DNA of 64,000 bases from positions 2,527,001-2,591,000 of the forward strand of contig NC_018870.1 of the NCBI RefSeq assembly GCF_000305935.1. Reading direction: 5' to 3'. The stretch is from Thermacetogenium phaeum DSM 12270. GTDB lineage: Bacteria > Bacillota > DSM-12270 > Thermacetogeniales > Thermacetogeniaceae. Below the pieces are notes generated by a model, which made no database searches, was not told where the DNA came from, and saw only the letters and a program-made list of their open reading frames with translations. Position numbers and translations under genes: made by a program. Shown in pieces: positions 50,405-60,594 of this stretch (its first letter is position 1; each line of letters begins with the position of its first letter).

Positions 50405-51406
50405 TCAGCGCTCATTAATAATCTCTAGCTTTTCCCCGCACTTCCGGCACCTTCCGCCAGCAAGTCCCTTGATCTCTACTCCGTATCCGGAGCGCTCTAT
50501 CAGGAGATGTCCGCACTGAGGGCAGAAGGTATCGTTGGCGTCCAGCTCCCAGGCGTTCCCGATGTAGACATACTTCAGCCTGCGGCGGGCGATGTCGCGC
50601 GCTCTGAGCAGCACCTCCAGGGAGGTAGGGGGCTGGTCGAATTTGTAGTTGGGGAAGTAGCGGGAAAAGTGAAGAGGAATGGAGGTATCCAGAGAGGCAA
50701 CCCAATCCACAAGGGAGGCGATCTCCTCCTCACCATCATTTTTCCCTTCGACAAGCAGGTTCGTGATCTCCACGTGACAGAACTCTTTCGCCATTTCTAC
50801 CGTCCGCAGGACCGGTTCCAGCCTTCCGGAGCAGATTTCCCGGTAATAGCCCTCCGTAAAGCCCTTGACATCGATGTTCATGGCGTCGATCAGGGGGAGA
50901 AGCTCAGCCAGCGGCTCCCTCTGGATGTACCCGTTGGTGACCAGGACGTTTTTCAGCCCCTTGCCGCGGGCCCTCGCCGCCGTATCATAAACGAACTCAT
51001 ACCAGATCAGAGGCTCCGAATAGGTATAGGCGATACCGATGGACCCGCCGCGCTCCCGCGCCTCCATGGCGATCGCAACCAGCTCTTCCGGCGTTACCTG
51101 GCGAAAGGCGGGGTCTCCGTGGGCGATCTCCCAGTTCTGACAGAAGCCGCAGCGGAAGTTGCAGCCGAAGGTGCCCACGGAGAAGATGTTTGCACCCGGG
51201 TAATAGTGATAGAGCGGCTTTTTCTCGATGGGGTCAACCCCCCAGGAGGTGATCTTTCCGTAGTTCAGGGTGTAAAGCACTCCCTCGATGTTCTGGCGCC
51301 CCCGGCAAAAACCCCGGCGCCCGGGAGCAATCTTGCAGTTTTGGGGGCAGAGGTGGCACCAGACCCTATCCTCATCCAGCTTTTCATAGTACCTTGCTTC
51401 CTGCAC
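50405..51406 (-). CDS. amrS: AmmeMemoRadiSam system radical SAM enzyme
   Basis: 333 residues, resembling pyruvate formate-lyase activating enzymes. N-terminal cysteines (CHLCPQNCKIAPGRRGFCRG), radical SAM motif CNFRCGFCQN, and C-terminal zinc-like CPQCGHLL and CRKCGEKL pairs. It belongs with the Memo/AMMECR1 gene just upstream. The product of the system is uncertain; a modified cofactor or amino acid radical is expected from the family. Confidence 0.9.
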   Translation of the reverse strand: MQEARYYEKLDEDRVWCHLCPQNCKIAPGRRGFCRGRQNIEGVLYTLNYGKITSWGVDPIEKKPLYHYYPGANIFSVGTFGCNFRCGFCQNWEIAHGDPAFRQVTPEELVAIAMEARERGGSIGIAYTYSEPLIWYEFVYDTAARARGKGLKNVLVTNGYIQREPLAELLPLIDAMNIDVKGFTEGYYREICSGRLEPVLRTVEMAKEFCHVEITNLLVEGKNDGEEEIASLVDWVASLDTSIPLHFSRYFPNYKFDQPPTSLEVLLRARDIARRRLKYVYIGNAWELDANDTFCPQCGHLLIERSGYGVEIKGLAGGRCRKCGEKLEIINER

Positions 51407-51418
51407 CGGCCATCCTCC

Positions 51419-52813
51419 TCATCGATAGCGGACCACTTCAAAACGGAAGATCTGCACCGGTTCACCGGGAGGGATCCCGGCCTTTTGGCGGGCGATGCTG
51501 AGCTGCTCGGCGACGGTGTCCACTCCCTCCAGATCCGGAAGCAAGAGCCCGGTCCGGCCGCGGCTCTTGACAATAACCCCGTAGCGCTTCGGGTCCAGCT
51601 CGGCCTCCGATTTCACAGGCTCAAAGGGGGTCAGGACATCCACCGAAAAATCGATCTCGGGGAGTTCTTCCAGCTTCACCGGCCAGAAGCGGGGATCATC
51701 CACGCCGGCAGCCACGGCGTTATGGATGATCTCGGCGGCTATATTCTCCCTGCAGGGCTCGACGGTTCCGATGCAGCCCCGGAGCTGACCGTGCTTCTTC
51801 AGAGAGACGAACACCCCGGCCTTACCCTCCATCCCCTCGGGAACTGGGTCCGGAACGGGCATTATCTTTCCGGTGCGCAGATAGTATTCCAGGCTTTCCC
51901 GGGCCAGCCGAACATGGGGGGACCTCTCTACCGGCCGCCCCTCAACGCGCTCCTCCCCTTTACCGGCTTCGCTTTCCCCCTGCTTCCCCTGCAGCCTGAA
52001 GCCTGCCACCAGGTAACCGACCCCAAAGGGGCCCTCATAGGAATAGATCTCCGGCTCTACGCGATAATCTTTGAGGGCGCCGAGCATCATGACGATCGGG
52101 CGCAGCCCGCACTCACCCGCATCTTCAATGAGGTCCTCAGGAAGGTTGAGAATACGCTCGACATCCATCCTCTCCAGAGACTCCTTGATGATGCGGTCGA
52201 ACTCGCTCCCCCTTGGATTATACCCCGCCGGCGCTCCCGGCAGGAGGCGGTGGGAGAGGTCCCCACTGGCGATGAGAGCAATCCTCTGCGGAGACTTTTC
52301 CAACACCCTTCCTAAGGCCTGCCCGAACCGGTAAAGCGTCCTCAAGGGAAGCAGGCTGATCCCGAACGCAGTAATGGGAAGGTCCAGTCCGGTCCTCTTC
52401 AAGTAATAGAGCGGCACGGTGATCCCGTGGTCGAGGCTTCCGGGATCGTAGGAGTACCAGTCGGCGGGATCGACACTCACCACTTCTACCCCCTCTCCGG
52501 CCGCTTCTCTGGCAACGGCGCCAGCCAGAGAGAGATCTACGGCAACCTGAAAGGAGACCTGAGGAGCGCCAAACCCGGCGAAGCCCCCTTCTATCTTCTC
52601 TGTTCCGAGATAGCCTACCGCATCCCGCAGGAAGCAGCCGTGGGGGCTGATAAAAACAAAGGAATCTGGGCGAGCCTCCCGTACGGCCTCGGCCCACTTG
52701 CGCATGGCATTGACGGTCTCCTTCACCTTTTCCAGTTCATTCCCTCCCACCTCCGGCACAATTATCGGAGGGTGTGGGGATAATCCGGCGAAAACAAACA
52801 CCTTTCTCACCAT
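51419..52813 (-). CDS. AmmeMemoRadiSam proteins B and A fused (Memo + AMMECR1)
   Basis: 464 residues. The N-terminal half is a Memo-like dioxygenase-fold domain (GLSPHPPIIVPEVG, ISPHGCFLRD, DHGITVPLYYL, IASGDLSHRL) with the usual histidines. The C-terminal half from about 290 is AMMECR1 (LRGCIGTVEPCRENIAAEII, FSVDVLTPFEPV). In many genomes these are two genes. Works with the radical SAM enzyme 12 bases downstream. Confidence 0.9.
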   Translation of the reverse strand: MVRKVFVFAGLSPHPPIIVPEVGGNELEKVKETVNAMRKWAEAVREARPDSFVFISPHGCFLRDAVGYLGTEKIEGGFAGFGAPQVSFQVAVDLSLAGAVAREAAGEGVEVVSVDPADWYSYDPGSLDHGITVPLYYLKRTGLDLPITAFGISLLPLRTLYRFGQALGRVLEKSPQRIALIASGDLSHRLLPGAPAGYNPRGSEFDRIIKESLERMDVERILNLPEDLIEDAGECGLRPIVMMLGALKDYRVEPEIYSYEGPFGVGYLVAGFRLQGKQGESEAGKGEERVEGRPVERSPHVRLARESLEYYLRTGKIMPVPDPVPEGMEGKAGVFVSLKKHGQLRGCIGTVEPCRENIAAEIIHNAVAAGVDDPRFWPVKLEELPEIDFSVDVLTPFEPVKSEAELDPKRYGVIVKSRGRTGLLLPDLEGVDTVAEQLSIARQKAGIPPGEPVQIFRFEVVRYR

Positions 52814-52934
52814 CCTCCTGGAAAATAATGAGCAGCCTTATTTACCTGATTCCCTTTTGGCAAGAAGATTCCTTCTCAGGTTTTCCCAAAAAGGCCTTCA
52901 ATATTTCGGATAAGGCGCTCGAAATGAAAAAATC

Positions 52935-54293
52935 TCAGCGTCTGGACGGCAGTGGAAACTCCCTTCTGGCATATCTTATTTTACCCGACGGAGAGGGTTC
53001 GAGAGAATCGCAGTAAATCAGGTTTACCCTGACGGGCCCCAACACATCCTCGATCTTCTCCAAAAATTGTTTAACTTCAGATGAATCAAAGAGCTCGCTT
53101 TTGACTACCTTCAAGGTCACATTCTCCGGGTCGTGCTGGATCAGTTGAAACTGCCTGATGCCCTTCATATTTCTGGCGATATGGTTCCAGTAATGTCCAT
53201 GGACTATTTTACCATCAAGGGAGAGGAACAGATCGTCGACTCTCCCCTCGATCCGCTTCAAAGTGCGCAGCGATCTGCCGCACGGGCATCGCTCTGGCGA
53301 CAGACTGGCCACATCTCCCAACAAGTAGCGAATTCTCGGCATGGAATAGTTATTGAGATCTGTTACCGCCACCAACCCGCTTCTCCCATCCTCGACCCTT
53401 TTCCCCGTTTGCATGTCGATTATCTCCAGGATCAGGTTCTCTTCAGATATGTGCATGCTCCCGGAAGGGCACTGGAAGGCGATGATCCCCCCGTCCCTGG
53501 CTCCATATTCATTGATGACCGGCCCCCCCAGATACCTTTCAATAACCGCCCGCTGTTCGTCAAAAAGCGTTTCGGCGGTGGAGACCACACCTTTCAAAGG
53601 CCTCTTAATCCTGAGGTTATGCTCCCCGAGGAGGGATGCGAAGGCGCTGAGAGCAGAGGCATAGCCGTAAAGATATTCCGGAGCAAAGGATTCGATCAGG
53701 CGAACGTAATGGGAAATCTGCCGGGGGTCCAGACCATATGCCGGGATTATGATCCTGTTTTTCAGAAATCTTTCCTTAAGCCTGTAGATTAGGCTCTGGT
53801 TTTTCGACAGCTCCAGCGGTGCCCCCCAGATCATCACTGAGGGATCGCTCAGCTCGATACCCCACCAGGACAACCCCCTCCAGCGAGCAGCTTCGTAATA
53901 CTCCACCGTCACCCTATCCAGGTAAAAATGGACGGGTTCACCAGTTGAACCACCGGTTCTGTTGGCGATCAACTCGGATTTGTCGCTGTTGTCGGATAAA
54001 TACCTGTCCGCGTGCCGCACGAAGTGACTCTTGGTCAGCACCGGAAACCCTTCCAGCGCCCGGTGGGGATCCCTTTCCACAGTCGTCAACAAACCGGCCA
54101 GTTCCTTATATGCCGGAACGTTCTTGAGGCAGTGTATCAACAGCCTCTGTAGCTTCTCCATCTGAAGGGAGCGGATCTGATCGGCGTCGTACCGCTCGCT
54201 ATCCTGCAGTTCCCTTAGATAATGGCGGATTCTATTCCCTTTGACCTTTTCCATCAAAGGAAAAACAACCCGCTTCACAAAATACTTCCGCAA
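52935..54293 (-). CDS. CapK/PaaK-like adenylate-forming enzyme
   Basis: About 452 residues of the phenylacetate-CoA ligase/coenzyme F390 synthetase-like family. ATP-binding TGGSTGEPVHFYLD, INEYGARDGGIIAFQC, a CPCGRSL cysteine pair, and LKRIEGRVDDLFLSLDGK near the C terminus. I chose TTG 54293 because GGGAGGT precedes it and the resulting N terminus (RKYFVKRVVFPLMEKVKG) is typical; the long frame to 54389 has no SD. Substrate unknown; such enzymes occur in exopolysaccharide and aromatic-acid loci, but no such genes are beside it. Confidence 0.8.
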   Translation of the reverse strand: MRKYFVKRVVFPLMEKVKGNRIRHYLRELQDSERYDADQIRSLQMEKLQRLLIHCLKNVPAYKELAGLLTTVERDPHRALEGFPVLTKSHFVRHADRYLSDNSDKSELIANRTGGSTGEPVHFYLDRVTVEYYEAARWRGLSWWGIELSDPSVMIWGAPLELSKNQSLIYRLKERFLKNRIIIPAYGLDPRQISHYVRLIESFAPEYLYGYASALSAFASLLGEHNLRIKRPLKGVVSTAETLFDEQRAVIERYLGGPVINEYGARDGGIIAFQCPSGSMHISEENLILEIIDMQTGKRVEDGRSGLVAVTDLNNYSMPRIRYLLGDVASLSPERCPCGRSLRTLKRIEGRVDDLFLSLDGKIVHGHYWNHIARNMKGIRQFQLIQHDPENVTLKVVKSELFDSSEVKQFLEKIEDVLGPVRVNLIYCDSLEPSPSGKIRYARREFPLPSRR

Positions 54294-54486
54294 CTCAATA
54301 ACCTCCCGGTGACTCTTGAACTCAACCACCAACATTGTTGTTATTTTTAATCCATAATGTTTACAAATGTTGATAAATATATCTGACAACGATCCGAAGC
54401 GGTTAGTTAAACAGTCCGCTTTCCCTCCCGCCGCCTACTTCCCGTCAGCCCCGCACGACCTCCAGGTTCACTTCGTCTCCTGATAA

Positions 54487-55248
54487 TTAATAATCCGGCT
54501 CTCTGGGTTCCGGTTCCCCGCTGAAATAGCGGACAACCCCGGCGTAAACGCACCAGGCCAGTTTGTTCTGGTAAACAGGATCTTGAAGAAGGGTCTCCTC
54601 ACGGGGATGGGAGATAAACCCCGCCTCCACGATGACCGCAGGGCAGCCAACACTGCGGAGGACGAAAAAATCTTCCGGCTTGATCCAGCGGTAGCTTTCA
54701 CCCACCGTCTTGATCAGTTCCTGCTGGATCAAACTCGCCAGCCGTTTGCCCTCCCGCGATTGCGGGTGGTAGAAGACCTGGGCGCCCCAGCAGTCGGAGA
54801 GGGAGATGGCATTAACGTGGATGCTGATAAAAAGATCCGCCTGGTATTTCCTGGCTATCTCAACCCGGGCCTCCAGATCATCCTTTTGGCGCAACCTGAG
54901 CTGTGCCCGGTATCTTTCATCACTCAGGTCGTAATCACCCTCCCGGGTCAAGATCACCCTTGCCCCGGCCTGGTTGAAGAAGACGGCCAGCCGGCGGGCC
55001 AGCTCCAGGTTGATATCCTTTTCCTGCACACCGCTCTTCCCCACACATCCCGGATCGATCCCCCCGTGGCCGGGATCGACGACGATGACCTTGCCGGCAA
55101 CAGACCAGGACAGCGCTTCAATCGCCTGGCGCTCCCGGTAGGAAACATAGTAGGGGTACAGCGCCCCCGCAAACAACAAAGCGAGCACCAAAGCCCAAAA
55201 AACCTGCCGCTTCAGGCGGAACACCCGTAAAAAAATAAAACCCCGCAA
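54487..55248 (-). CDS. cwlD: N-acetylmuramoyl-L-alanine amidase CwlD
   Basis: 253 residues: signal anchor (FWALVLALLFAGALYPYYV), zinc amidase 3 motifs IVVDPGHGGIDPG, SIHVNAIS, and catalytic VEAGFISHPREE. CwlD makes muramic-delta-lactam in spore cortex with its partner deacetylase, which supports a spore former. It lies downstream of the ribosomal operon, as in many Clostridia and Bacilli. Confidence 0.9.
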   Translation of the reverse strand: MRGFIFLRVFRLKRQVFWALVLALLFAGALYPYYVSYRERQAIEALSWSVAGKVIVVDPGHGGIDPGCVGKSGVQEKDINLELARRLAVFFNQAGARVILTREGDYDLSDERYRAQLRLRQKDDLEARVEIARKYQADLFISIHVNAISLSDCWGAQVFYHPQSREGKRLASLIQQELIKTVGESYRWIKPEDFFVLRSVGCPAVIVEAGFISHPREETLLQDPVYQNKLAWCVYAGVVRYFSGEPEPREPDY

Positions 55249-55334
55249 AGCCTTCCCCCCTCTTCCCTCCCTAAAAATGTTATGCGGAAAGATGAAGGAT
55301 TATCCGGACTTAAAGCCGGCAAAAAAGGGGCTTG

Positions 55335-55368
55335 AAAAATAAAAGTGACGGAAGGTAAATCCGCCACT
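55335..55368 (-). terminator. Intrinsic terminator after rpsI
   Basis: AGTGGCGG pairs with CCGTCACT (one G-U pair) and TTTTATTTTT follows on the minus strand, just downstream of the rpsI stop. It ends the ribosomal operon. Confidence 0.8.
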
Positions 55369-55376
55369 GACAACGG

Positions 55377-55769
55377 TTAGCGCTTGGAGAATTGCGGTGC
55401 CTTGCGGGCTTTCTTCAAACCGTACTTCCTTCTTTCCTTCATCCTGGGGTCCCTTGTCAGGAACCCGGCCTTTTTCAGGTGAACGCGGAGGTCGGGATCG
55501 GCCTTCAAAAGGGCACGCGCCAGTCCCAGACGGATCGCTCCGGCCTGACCGCTGATTCCGCCGCCCCTAACAGAAGCGATGACATCGAAGCGGCCCTCCG
55601 TCCGGGTGAGTTCCAGCGGCTGCCGGATCAGCACCTGCAGTGTGCGCTTTGGGAAGTATTCCTCGGCAGAGCGTCCGTTGACGACGATCTTTCCCTCCCC
55701 GGGCACAATTCGCACACGAGCCACCGCGGTTTTGCGCCTGCCGGTTCCTTGATAGAGTACCTGCGCCAA
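55377..55769 (-). CDS. rpsI: 30S ribosomal protein S9
   Basis: 130 residues with [19 protein letters not shown] at the start, [19 protein letters not shown], and the basic C terminus [12 protein letters not shown] that contacts tRNA. It follows rplM in the usual pair. Confidence 0.97.
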   Translation of the reverse strand: MAQVLYQGTGRRKTAVARVRIVPGEGKIVVNGRSAEEYFPKRTLQVLIRQPLELTRTEGRFDVIASVRGGGISGQAGAIRLGLARALLKADPDLRVHLKKAGFLTRDPRMKERRKYGLKKARKAPQFSKR

Positions 55770-55785
55770 GCGTCATACCCCCTTT

Positions 55786-56220
55786 CTATCCCGATATTTC
55801 CCAGGCTTCCGGCCGCTGGGCAGCATGCGGGTGATCCGGCCCACGGTAAACCCGCAGCTTCTTGATAACCTGCCTGCCAAGGCGGTTGTGGGGAATCATT
55901 CCCCAGACGGCCCTCTCAATCACTCTTTCCGGCCTGTTCCGAAAGAGCGTCGCGAAGTTCGTCACCTTCAAACCCCCGGGGTAGCCGGAATGGTGAATAT
56001 AGAGCTTATTGTGAAATTTCTTCCCCGTAACTTTGACCTTTTCGGCATTGATGACAATCACATGATCCCCTGTATCCACATGCGGGGTGAAGGTCGGCTT
56101 ATGCTTGCCGCGCAGGATACGCGCCACTTCACTTGCCAGCCTGCCGAGAGTCTTGCCAGTGGCGTCGATGAGATACCACTTGCGCTCTACTTCCCCCGGT
56201 TTAGCCATATATGTACGCAT
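55786..56220 (-). CDS. rplM: 50S ribosomal protein L13
   Basis: 144 residues. [39 protein letters not shown], and [14 protein letters not shown] are family signatures. The ATG preferred by length is codon 5 ([11 protein letters not shown]). Confidence 0.97.
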   Translation of the reverse strand: MRTYMAKPGEVERKWYLIDATGKTLGRLASEVARILRGKHKPTFTPHVDTGDHVIVINAEKVKVTGKKFHNKLYIHHSGYPGGLKVTNFATLFRNRPERVIERAVWGMIPHNRLGRQVIKKLRVYRGPDHPHAAQRPEAWEISG

Positions 56221-56264
56221 AAGAGTTTACCTCCTTCGACATTTCCATTCCAACAGCTTTTATT

Positions 56265-57053
56265 CTAGGAAATCGGCCACACCCTGTCAAGGAACATTCC
56301 TTTCTCCTCGCCCGGATAGTAAACCTTTACCAGGTAGAGCCCCTGCGGGGGAAGCGCAGGGCCTCCTTCTCCCCGCTCACCCCGGTCAAGAATCTCCTTA
56401 ACCTGTTGCGGCCGCATTTTCCCCCGGCCGACCTCCAGCAGGGTGCCGACCATCAGACGCACCATCTTATAGAGAAAACCATCGGCGGTAACGGAAAAGC
56501 AGATCCAATCCCCTTGCTCATCTATATCAAAAGAAAAAATACGCCGTACTGTGCTTTGAGCACTGCTGCCGGTAGCCGAAAAGCCCTGAAAATCGTGCTC
56601 TCCGTGAAAGAACTGTACCGCCAAGCGCATGGCAGTCAGGTCAAGGGAATAGGGGTACTGGTAGCAGCGGCTGCGCCAGAGGGCGGTGGGTCTTCTGCTG
56701 TTCAGAATCAGATAGCTGTACCTCTTCCCAACGGCACCATACCTGGCATGAAAAGAGGTATCGGCCAGGGCCGCACTCAGCACAACCAGATCGGGCGGTA
56801 AGAGACCGTTTAAAGCCGCCGGAAAACGCTCCACAGGGATGGAGGAGCAGGTATCAAAATGCACCACCTGCCCCAAGGCGTGAACGCCCTTATCCGTCCG
56901 CCCCGCTCCCACTATCTTGATTCCTTCTCCGGTGAGACGGGCCAGGGCCTCTTCCAAAACACCCTGTACCGTGCGCAGCCCGGTGCCGGTTTGCTTTTGG
57001 AAACCGGCAAAATTCGTCCCGTCATATTCCAGGCATAACCTGACGCGACGCAT
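56265..57053 (-). CDS. truA: tRNA pseudouridine(38-40) synthase
   Basis: 262 residues. Catalytic Asp in GAGRTDKGVHALGQVVHF, with YDGTNFAGFQKQ at the N terminus. Lies between rplQ and rplM. The energy-coupling-factor (ECF) transporter genes that often stand here are absent. Confidence 0.95.
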   Translation of the reverse strand: MRRVRLCLEYDGTNFAGFQKQTGTGLRTVQGVLEEALARLTGEGIKIVGAGRTDKGVHALGQVVHFDTCSSIPVERFPAALNGLLPPDLVVLSAALADTSFHARYGAVGKRYSYLILNSRRPTALWRSRCYQYPYSLDLTAMRLAVQFFHGEHDFQGFSATGSSAQSTVRRIFSFDIDEQGDWICFSVTADGFLYKMVRLMVGTLLEVGRGKMRPQQVKEILDRGERGEGGPALPPQGLYLVKVYYPGEEKGMFLDRVWPIS

Positions 57054-57065
57054 GATCTTTAATTG

Positions 57066-57407
57066 TTAGACCAGTTCGATCAAGGCCAGGGGTGCTCCAT
57101 CCCCCCGGCGGTACCCCGTCTTCATAATCCGCGTGTAACCACCGGAGCGCTCCTTGTATTTGGGAGCTATCTCATCAAACAGTTTTTTGACAACGCTTTC
57201 ATCAAGGAGGTAAGCCAGTGCCTGCCTCCTGGCGTGCAGATCCCCCCGCTTACCCAGGGTAATCATCTTCTCGGCCAGCCGCTGGATTTCTTTGGCGCGG
57301 GTTTCGGTCGTCTCGATGCGCTCTTCCCTTAAAAGGGAGGTAGTCATATTCCGCAGGACCGCCCGCCGGGGGTCTTTCCGCATACCCAACTTGCGGTACA
57401 TTGCCAA
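57066..57407 (-). CDS. rplQ: 50S ribosomal protein L17
   Basis: 113 residues, [18 protein letters not shown] start, [20 protein letters not shown]. Follows rpoA. Confidence 0.97.
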   Translation of the reverse strand: MAMYRKLGMRKDPRRAVLRNMTTSLLREERIETTETRAKEIQRLAEKMITLGKRGDLHARRQALAYLLDESVVKKLFDEIAPKYKERSGGYTRIMKTGYRRGDGAPLALIELV

Positions 57408-57418
57408 TTCACCTCTTT

Positions 57419-58378
57419 CTAATCCTCGCTCTTCTTCAGAGAAAGTCCCAGTTCGGCCAGTTTTCTGTCAACTTCCTCCAGCGATTTTTTACCCAGGTTG
57501 CGTACCTTCATCATCTCTTCCTCGGTACGCTGGGTCAGATCCTCAACGGTATTGATTCCGGCGCGCTTCAAACAATTGTAAGAGCGCACCGATAGCTCAA
57601 GCTCCTCAATCGGCATTTCCAGGATCTTGCTCTTCTCATCGACCTGTTCCTCCGGTTCCGGATCCTGTTCGGCGGTATTTTCGGTCAAACCGGTGAACAG
57701 CTTGAGGTACTTGATGATAATATCGGCAGCCTGACTGACGGCCTCCTCCGGCGTCAGGACGCCATTACCCCACACCTCCAGGATCAGCCGGTCGTAGTCG
57801 GTCTGTTGCCCCACCCGGGTGTTCTCCACAGTGTAATTGACCTTGCGAATAGGGGAAAAGATGGAATCAACCGGAATGTCTCCGATTACATGCTCCGCCT
57901 TCTTGTTTCTTTCCGCGGGAACATACCCGCGCCCCTTCTCTACGGTCATTTCCATAAAGAGGCGGCCGTCCGGCTCCAGGGTCGCTATATAAAGCTCAGG
58001 ATTCACCACCTCAATATCCGGGCCGGTGATGATATCTCCGGCGGTAACCACTCCCTCCCCCTGGGCCTCAATACGGATGGTCACAGGCCCCTCTCCGTAC
58101 ATCCTCAGGGCCAGACCCTTCAAGTTCAGGATGATATCGGTGGTATCCTCGCGCACACCCGGTATGGTACTGAACTCGTGGAGCACGCCTTCAATCCGCA
58201 CCGAGGTTACGGCCGCTCCTGGCAGTGAAGAGAGGAGAACCCGGCGCAGGCTGTTGCCCAGCGTCGTCCCGTAGCCGCGCTCCAGCGGCTCCACCACGAA
58301 TTTACCGTAAGTATCCTTCTCGTCCTTCTCTACACACTCAATACGAGGCTTTTCAATCTCGACGAGCAACAACAACAA
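57419..58378 (-). CDS. rpoA: RNA polymerase alpha subunit
   Basis: About 316-319 residues. Assembly domain ([20 protein letters not shown]), linker with acidic stretch, and C-terminal helix-hairpin-helix domain for UP elements ([20 protein letters not shown]). It starts at one of four tandem TTG codons (58378, 58375, 58372, 58369) behind AAGGAGG. Spacing favours the third or fourth. Confidence 0.97.
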   Translation of the reverse strand: MLLLLVEIEKPRIECVEKDEKDTYGKFVVEPLERGYGTTLGNSLRRVLLSSLPGAAVTSVRIEGVLHEFSTIPGVREDTTDIILNLKGLALRMYGEGPVTIRIEAQGEGVVTAGDIITGPDIEVVNPELYIATLEPDGRLFMEMTVEKGRGYVPAERNKKAEHVIGDIPVDSIFSPIRKVNYTVENTRVGQQTDYDRLILEVWGNGVLTPEEAVSQAADIIIKYLKLFTGLTENTAEQDPEPEEQVDEKSKILEMPIEELELSVRSYNCLKRAGINTVEDLTQRTEEEMMKVRNLGKKSLEEVDRKLAELGLSLKKSED

Positions 58379-58404
58379 CCTCCTTCCCCGTCCACCCGAA
58401 CGGA

Positions 58405-59031
58405 TTAACGGGAATAAAGCTCAACGATCAGGTGTTCCTGGATGGGGACATCGATATCTTCCCGGGCGGGAATTCCGGCCACCCGCCCCCGCATCCTTTC
58501 GGCATCGACTTCCAGCCAGGGGGGAGGTGTTTTTTGGGCAATCGTTTCTGCAATCTCCTTAAAAAGGGGTATCTCCCGGCTCTTCTCAGAAACTGCAATC
58601 TCATCCCCGACACGAACGAGATAGGACGGTATGTTCACCCTTCTCCCGTTGACAGTGAAATGCCCATGCCGCACAAGCTGGCGCGCCTCAGGGCGCGACC
58701 TGGCAAAGCCAAGGCGGTAGACCACATTATCAAGACGCCGCTCCAGCAAGCGCAGCAGGTTTTCACCGGTGACCCCTTTTTGCCTCTCCGCCATTTCGAA
58801 GTAGCGCCGGAACTGGCGCTCCAAAACCCCGTAGATCCTGCGCGCCCGCTGCTTTTCCCGGAGCTGCAGGCCGTATTCGGTAATCTTTTTACGAGCAAAG
58901 CCCTTCTGCCCGGGAGGATAGCTTCTCCTATCAATGGCGCACTTCTCCGAATAGCAGCGATCCCCTTTCAGGTACAGCTTGATCCCTTCCCGGCGGCAAA
59001 GACGGCATACGGGGCCTGTGTATCTTGCCAT
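58405..59031 (-). CDS. rpsD: 30S ribosomal protein S4
   Basis: 208 residues with N-terminal CRLCRREG and C-terminal S4 domain [20 protein letters not shown]. The N-terminal zinc-site cysteines (CRLC, then C in CYSEKC) are retained. Confidence 0.97.
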   Translation of the reverse strand: MARYTGPVCRLCRREGIKLYLKGDRCYSEKCAIDRRSYPPGQKGFARKKITEYGLQLREKQRARRIYGVLERQFRRYFEMAERQKGVTGENLLRLLERRLDNVVYRLGFARSRPEARQLVRHGHFTVNGRRVNIPSYLVRVGDEIAVSEKSREIPLFKEIAETIAQKTPPPWLEVDAERMRGRVAGIPAREDIDVPIQEHLIVELYSR

Positions 59032-59065
59032 GTATTACTGTCCCTCCTTGATCATAAAAATTTGC

Positions 59066-59455
59066 TCAGACGCGCCGGCGCTTCGGAGGCCGGCAGCCGT
59101 TATGTGGAATAGGGGTTACATCCTTGATCATGTTGACTTCTAAACCGGCAGCCTGCAGCGACCTGATGGCAGCCTCCCTGCCACCGCCGGGCCCTTTGAC
59201 ATAAGCCTCAACCTGTTTCATACCATGTTCCATGGCGGCTTTTGCAGCCGCTTCAGCAGCCATTTGGGCGGCAAAAGGGGTACCTTTCCGGGTTCCTTTA
59301 AAGCCCATAGTACCGGCGCTCGCCCAGGCTATGGCATTGCCGTTAGTATCTGTAATAGTAATGATGGTATTGTTAAAGGTCGACTTGATGTGGGCAATCC
59401 CGTGCTCGATATTCTTGCGCTCTTTCCGCTTAATCCTTGCTTTCGGCCTTGCCAC
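59066..59455 (-). CDS. rpsK: 30S ribosomal protein S11
   Basis: 129 residues, [20 protein letters not shown] and C-terminal [18 protein letters not shown]. Between rpsM and rpsD as in the standard alpha operon. Confidence 0.97.
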   Translation of the reverse strand: MARPKARIKRKERKNIEHGIAHIKSTFNNTIITITDTNGNAIAWASAGTMGFKGTRKGTPFAAQMAAEAAAKAAMEHGMKQVEAYVKGPGGGREAAIRSLQAAGLEVNMIKDVTPIPHNGCRPPKRRRV

Positions 59456-59473
59456 ATTATTCCTCCCTTCTCA

Positions 59474-59845
59474 CTATTTCTTCCTGTGGACGCCAACGGT
59501 TTTGCGAGGGCCTTTGCGCGTCCGGGCATTGGTGCGCGTGCGCTGCCCCCGCGTCGGCAACCCCCTGCGGTGGCGCAGCCCGCGGTAACAGCCGATCTCA
59601 ATCAGGCGCTTGATGTTCATGGACACCTCGCGGCGCAGGTCGCCTTCGACCTTGTATTCGCGATCGATGACATCCTGCAGCTTGCCGACCTCTTCTTCGG
59701 TGAGGTCTTTAACCCTGGTTTCCGGTTTGACGCCCGTTTTTCGTAGGACTTCCTGCGCGGAGGTTCTACCGATCCCGTAAATATAGGTAAGGGCCACATC
59801 CACCCGTTTATCACGCGGTAAATCGACACCGGCAATTCTTGCCAT
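59474..59845 (-). CDS. rpsM: 30S ribosomal protein S13
   Basis: 123 residues, [39 protein letters not shown]. Follows rpmJ. Confidence 0.97.
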   Translation of the reverse strand: MARIAGVDLPRDKRVDVALTYIYGIGRTSAQEVLRKTGVKPETRVKDLTEEEVGKLQDVIDREYKVEGDLRREVSMNIKRLIEIGCYRGLRHRRGLPTRGQRTRTNARTRKGPRKTVGVHRKK

Positions 59846-59864
59846 ATTTCAGCCTCCTAACCAG

Positions 59865-60038
<174 letters not shown>

Positions 60039-60263
60039 TTATTTATAACGATAGACGATCCGCCCCCGGGTCAGGTCATAGGGTGAAAGCTCCACGGTGA
60101 CGCGATCACCGGCCAGAATCCGGATGAAGTTCATCCGCATCTTCCCGGAGACGTGCGCCAGCAGCCTGTGCCCGTTGGCAAGCTCAACTTTGAACATAGC
60201 GTTAGGCAGTGCTTCAATAACAGTACCTTCCACTTCGATTACATTCGGCTTGGACTTGGGCAT
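60039..60263 (-). CDS. infA: Translation initiation factor IF-1
   Basis: 74-residue S1/OB-fold protein, [43 protein letters not shown]. Directs accurate start selection. Followed by rpmJ. Confidence 0.96.
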   Translation of the reverse strand: MPKSKPNVIEVEGTVIEALPNAMFKVELANGHRLLAHVSGKMRMNFIRILAGDRVTVELSPYDLTRGRIVYRYK

Positions 60264-60272
60264 ATCATTTCT

Positions 60273-60575
60273 CTACCCCCTTGTTTCGGATTCCTGGTTC
60301 AGCAGGGTTTGCTTAAATTCGGCAATAACCCTGCGTATCTCACTGTTTCCCGAATACTGACCTGCCTCCCACTGGGAAGCCAGGTTTTCGGCAACCATAG
60401 GATATGCCTTTAAGTGTTTGACATTCTTCGGTTTGGGATTTTCCATTCTCCGCTTTTCACCGTCAACCAGGTAAACAAAGGTCTCGTTGATTATCTCCAG
60501 GACAAGGTAGAACCTTCCGCGATCGCGGCCTCGCTTAGAGCAGACCAGCTGGCCGATCTTCAGAGAACTCTCCAT
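60273..60575 (-). CDS. KOW-domain RNA-binding protein (L14e-like)
   Basis: 100 residues: a KOW motif (KIGQLVCSKRGRDRGRFYLV) and LVDGEKRRMENPKPKN. A small protein found between map and infA in many Clostridia, related to archaeal/eukaryal L14e. Function not established; probable ribosome association. Confidence 0.9.
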   Translation of the reverse strand: MESSLKIGQLVCSKRGRDRGRFYLVLEIINETFVYLVDGEKRRMENPKPKNVKHLKAYPMVAENLASQWEAGQYSGNSEIRRVIAEFKQTLLNQESETRG

Positions 60576-60594
60576 CCCGCCGCCAACCTCACTT

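Noticed and set aside
50507-52315. 602-codon plus-strand open frame
   Set aside because: It is antisense to the well-supported AmmeMemoRadiSam genes, has no SD and no recognisable domain; it comes from GC-rich codon use.
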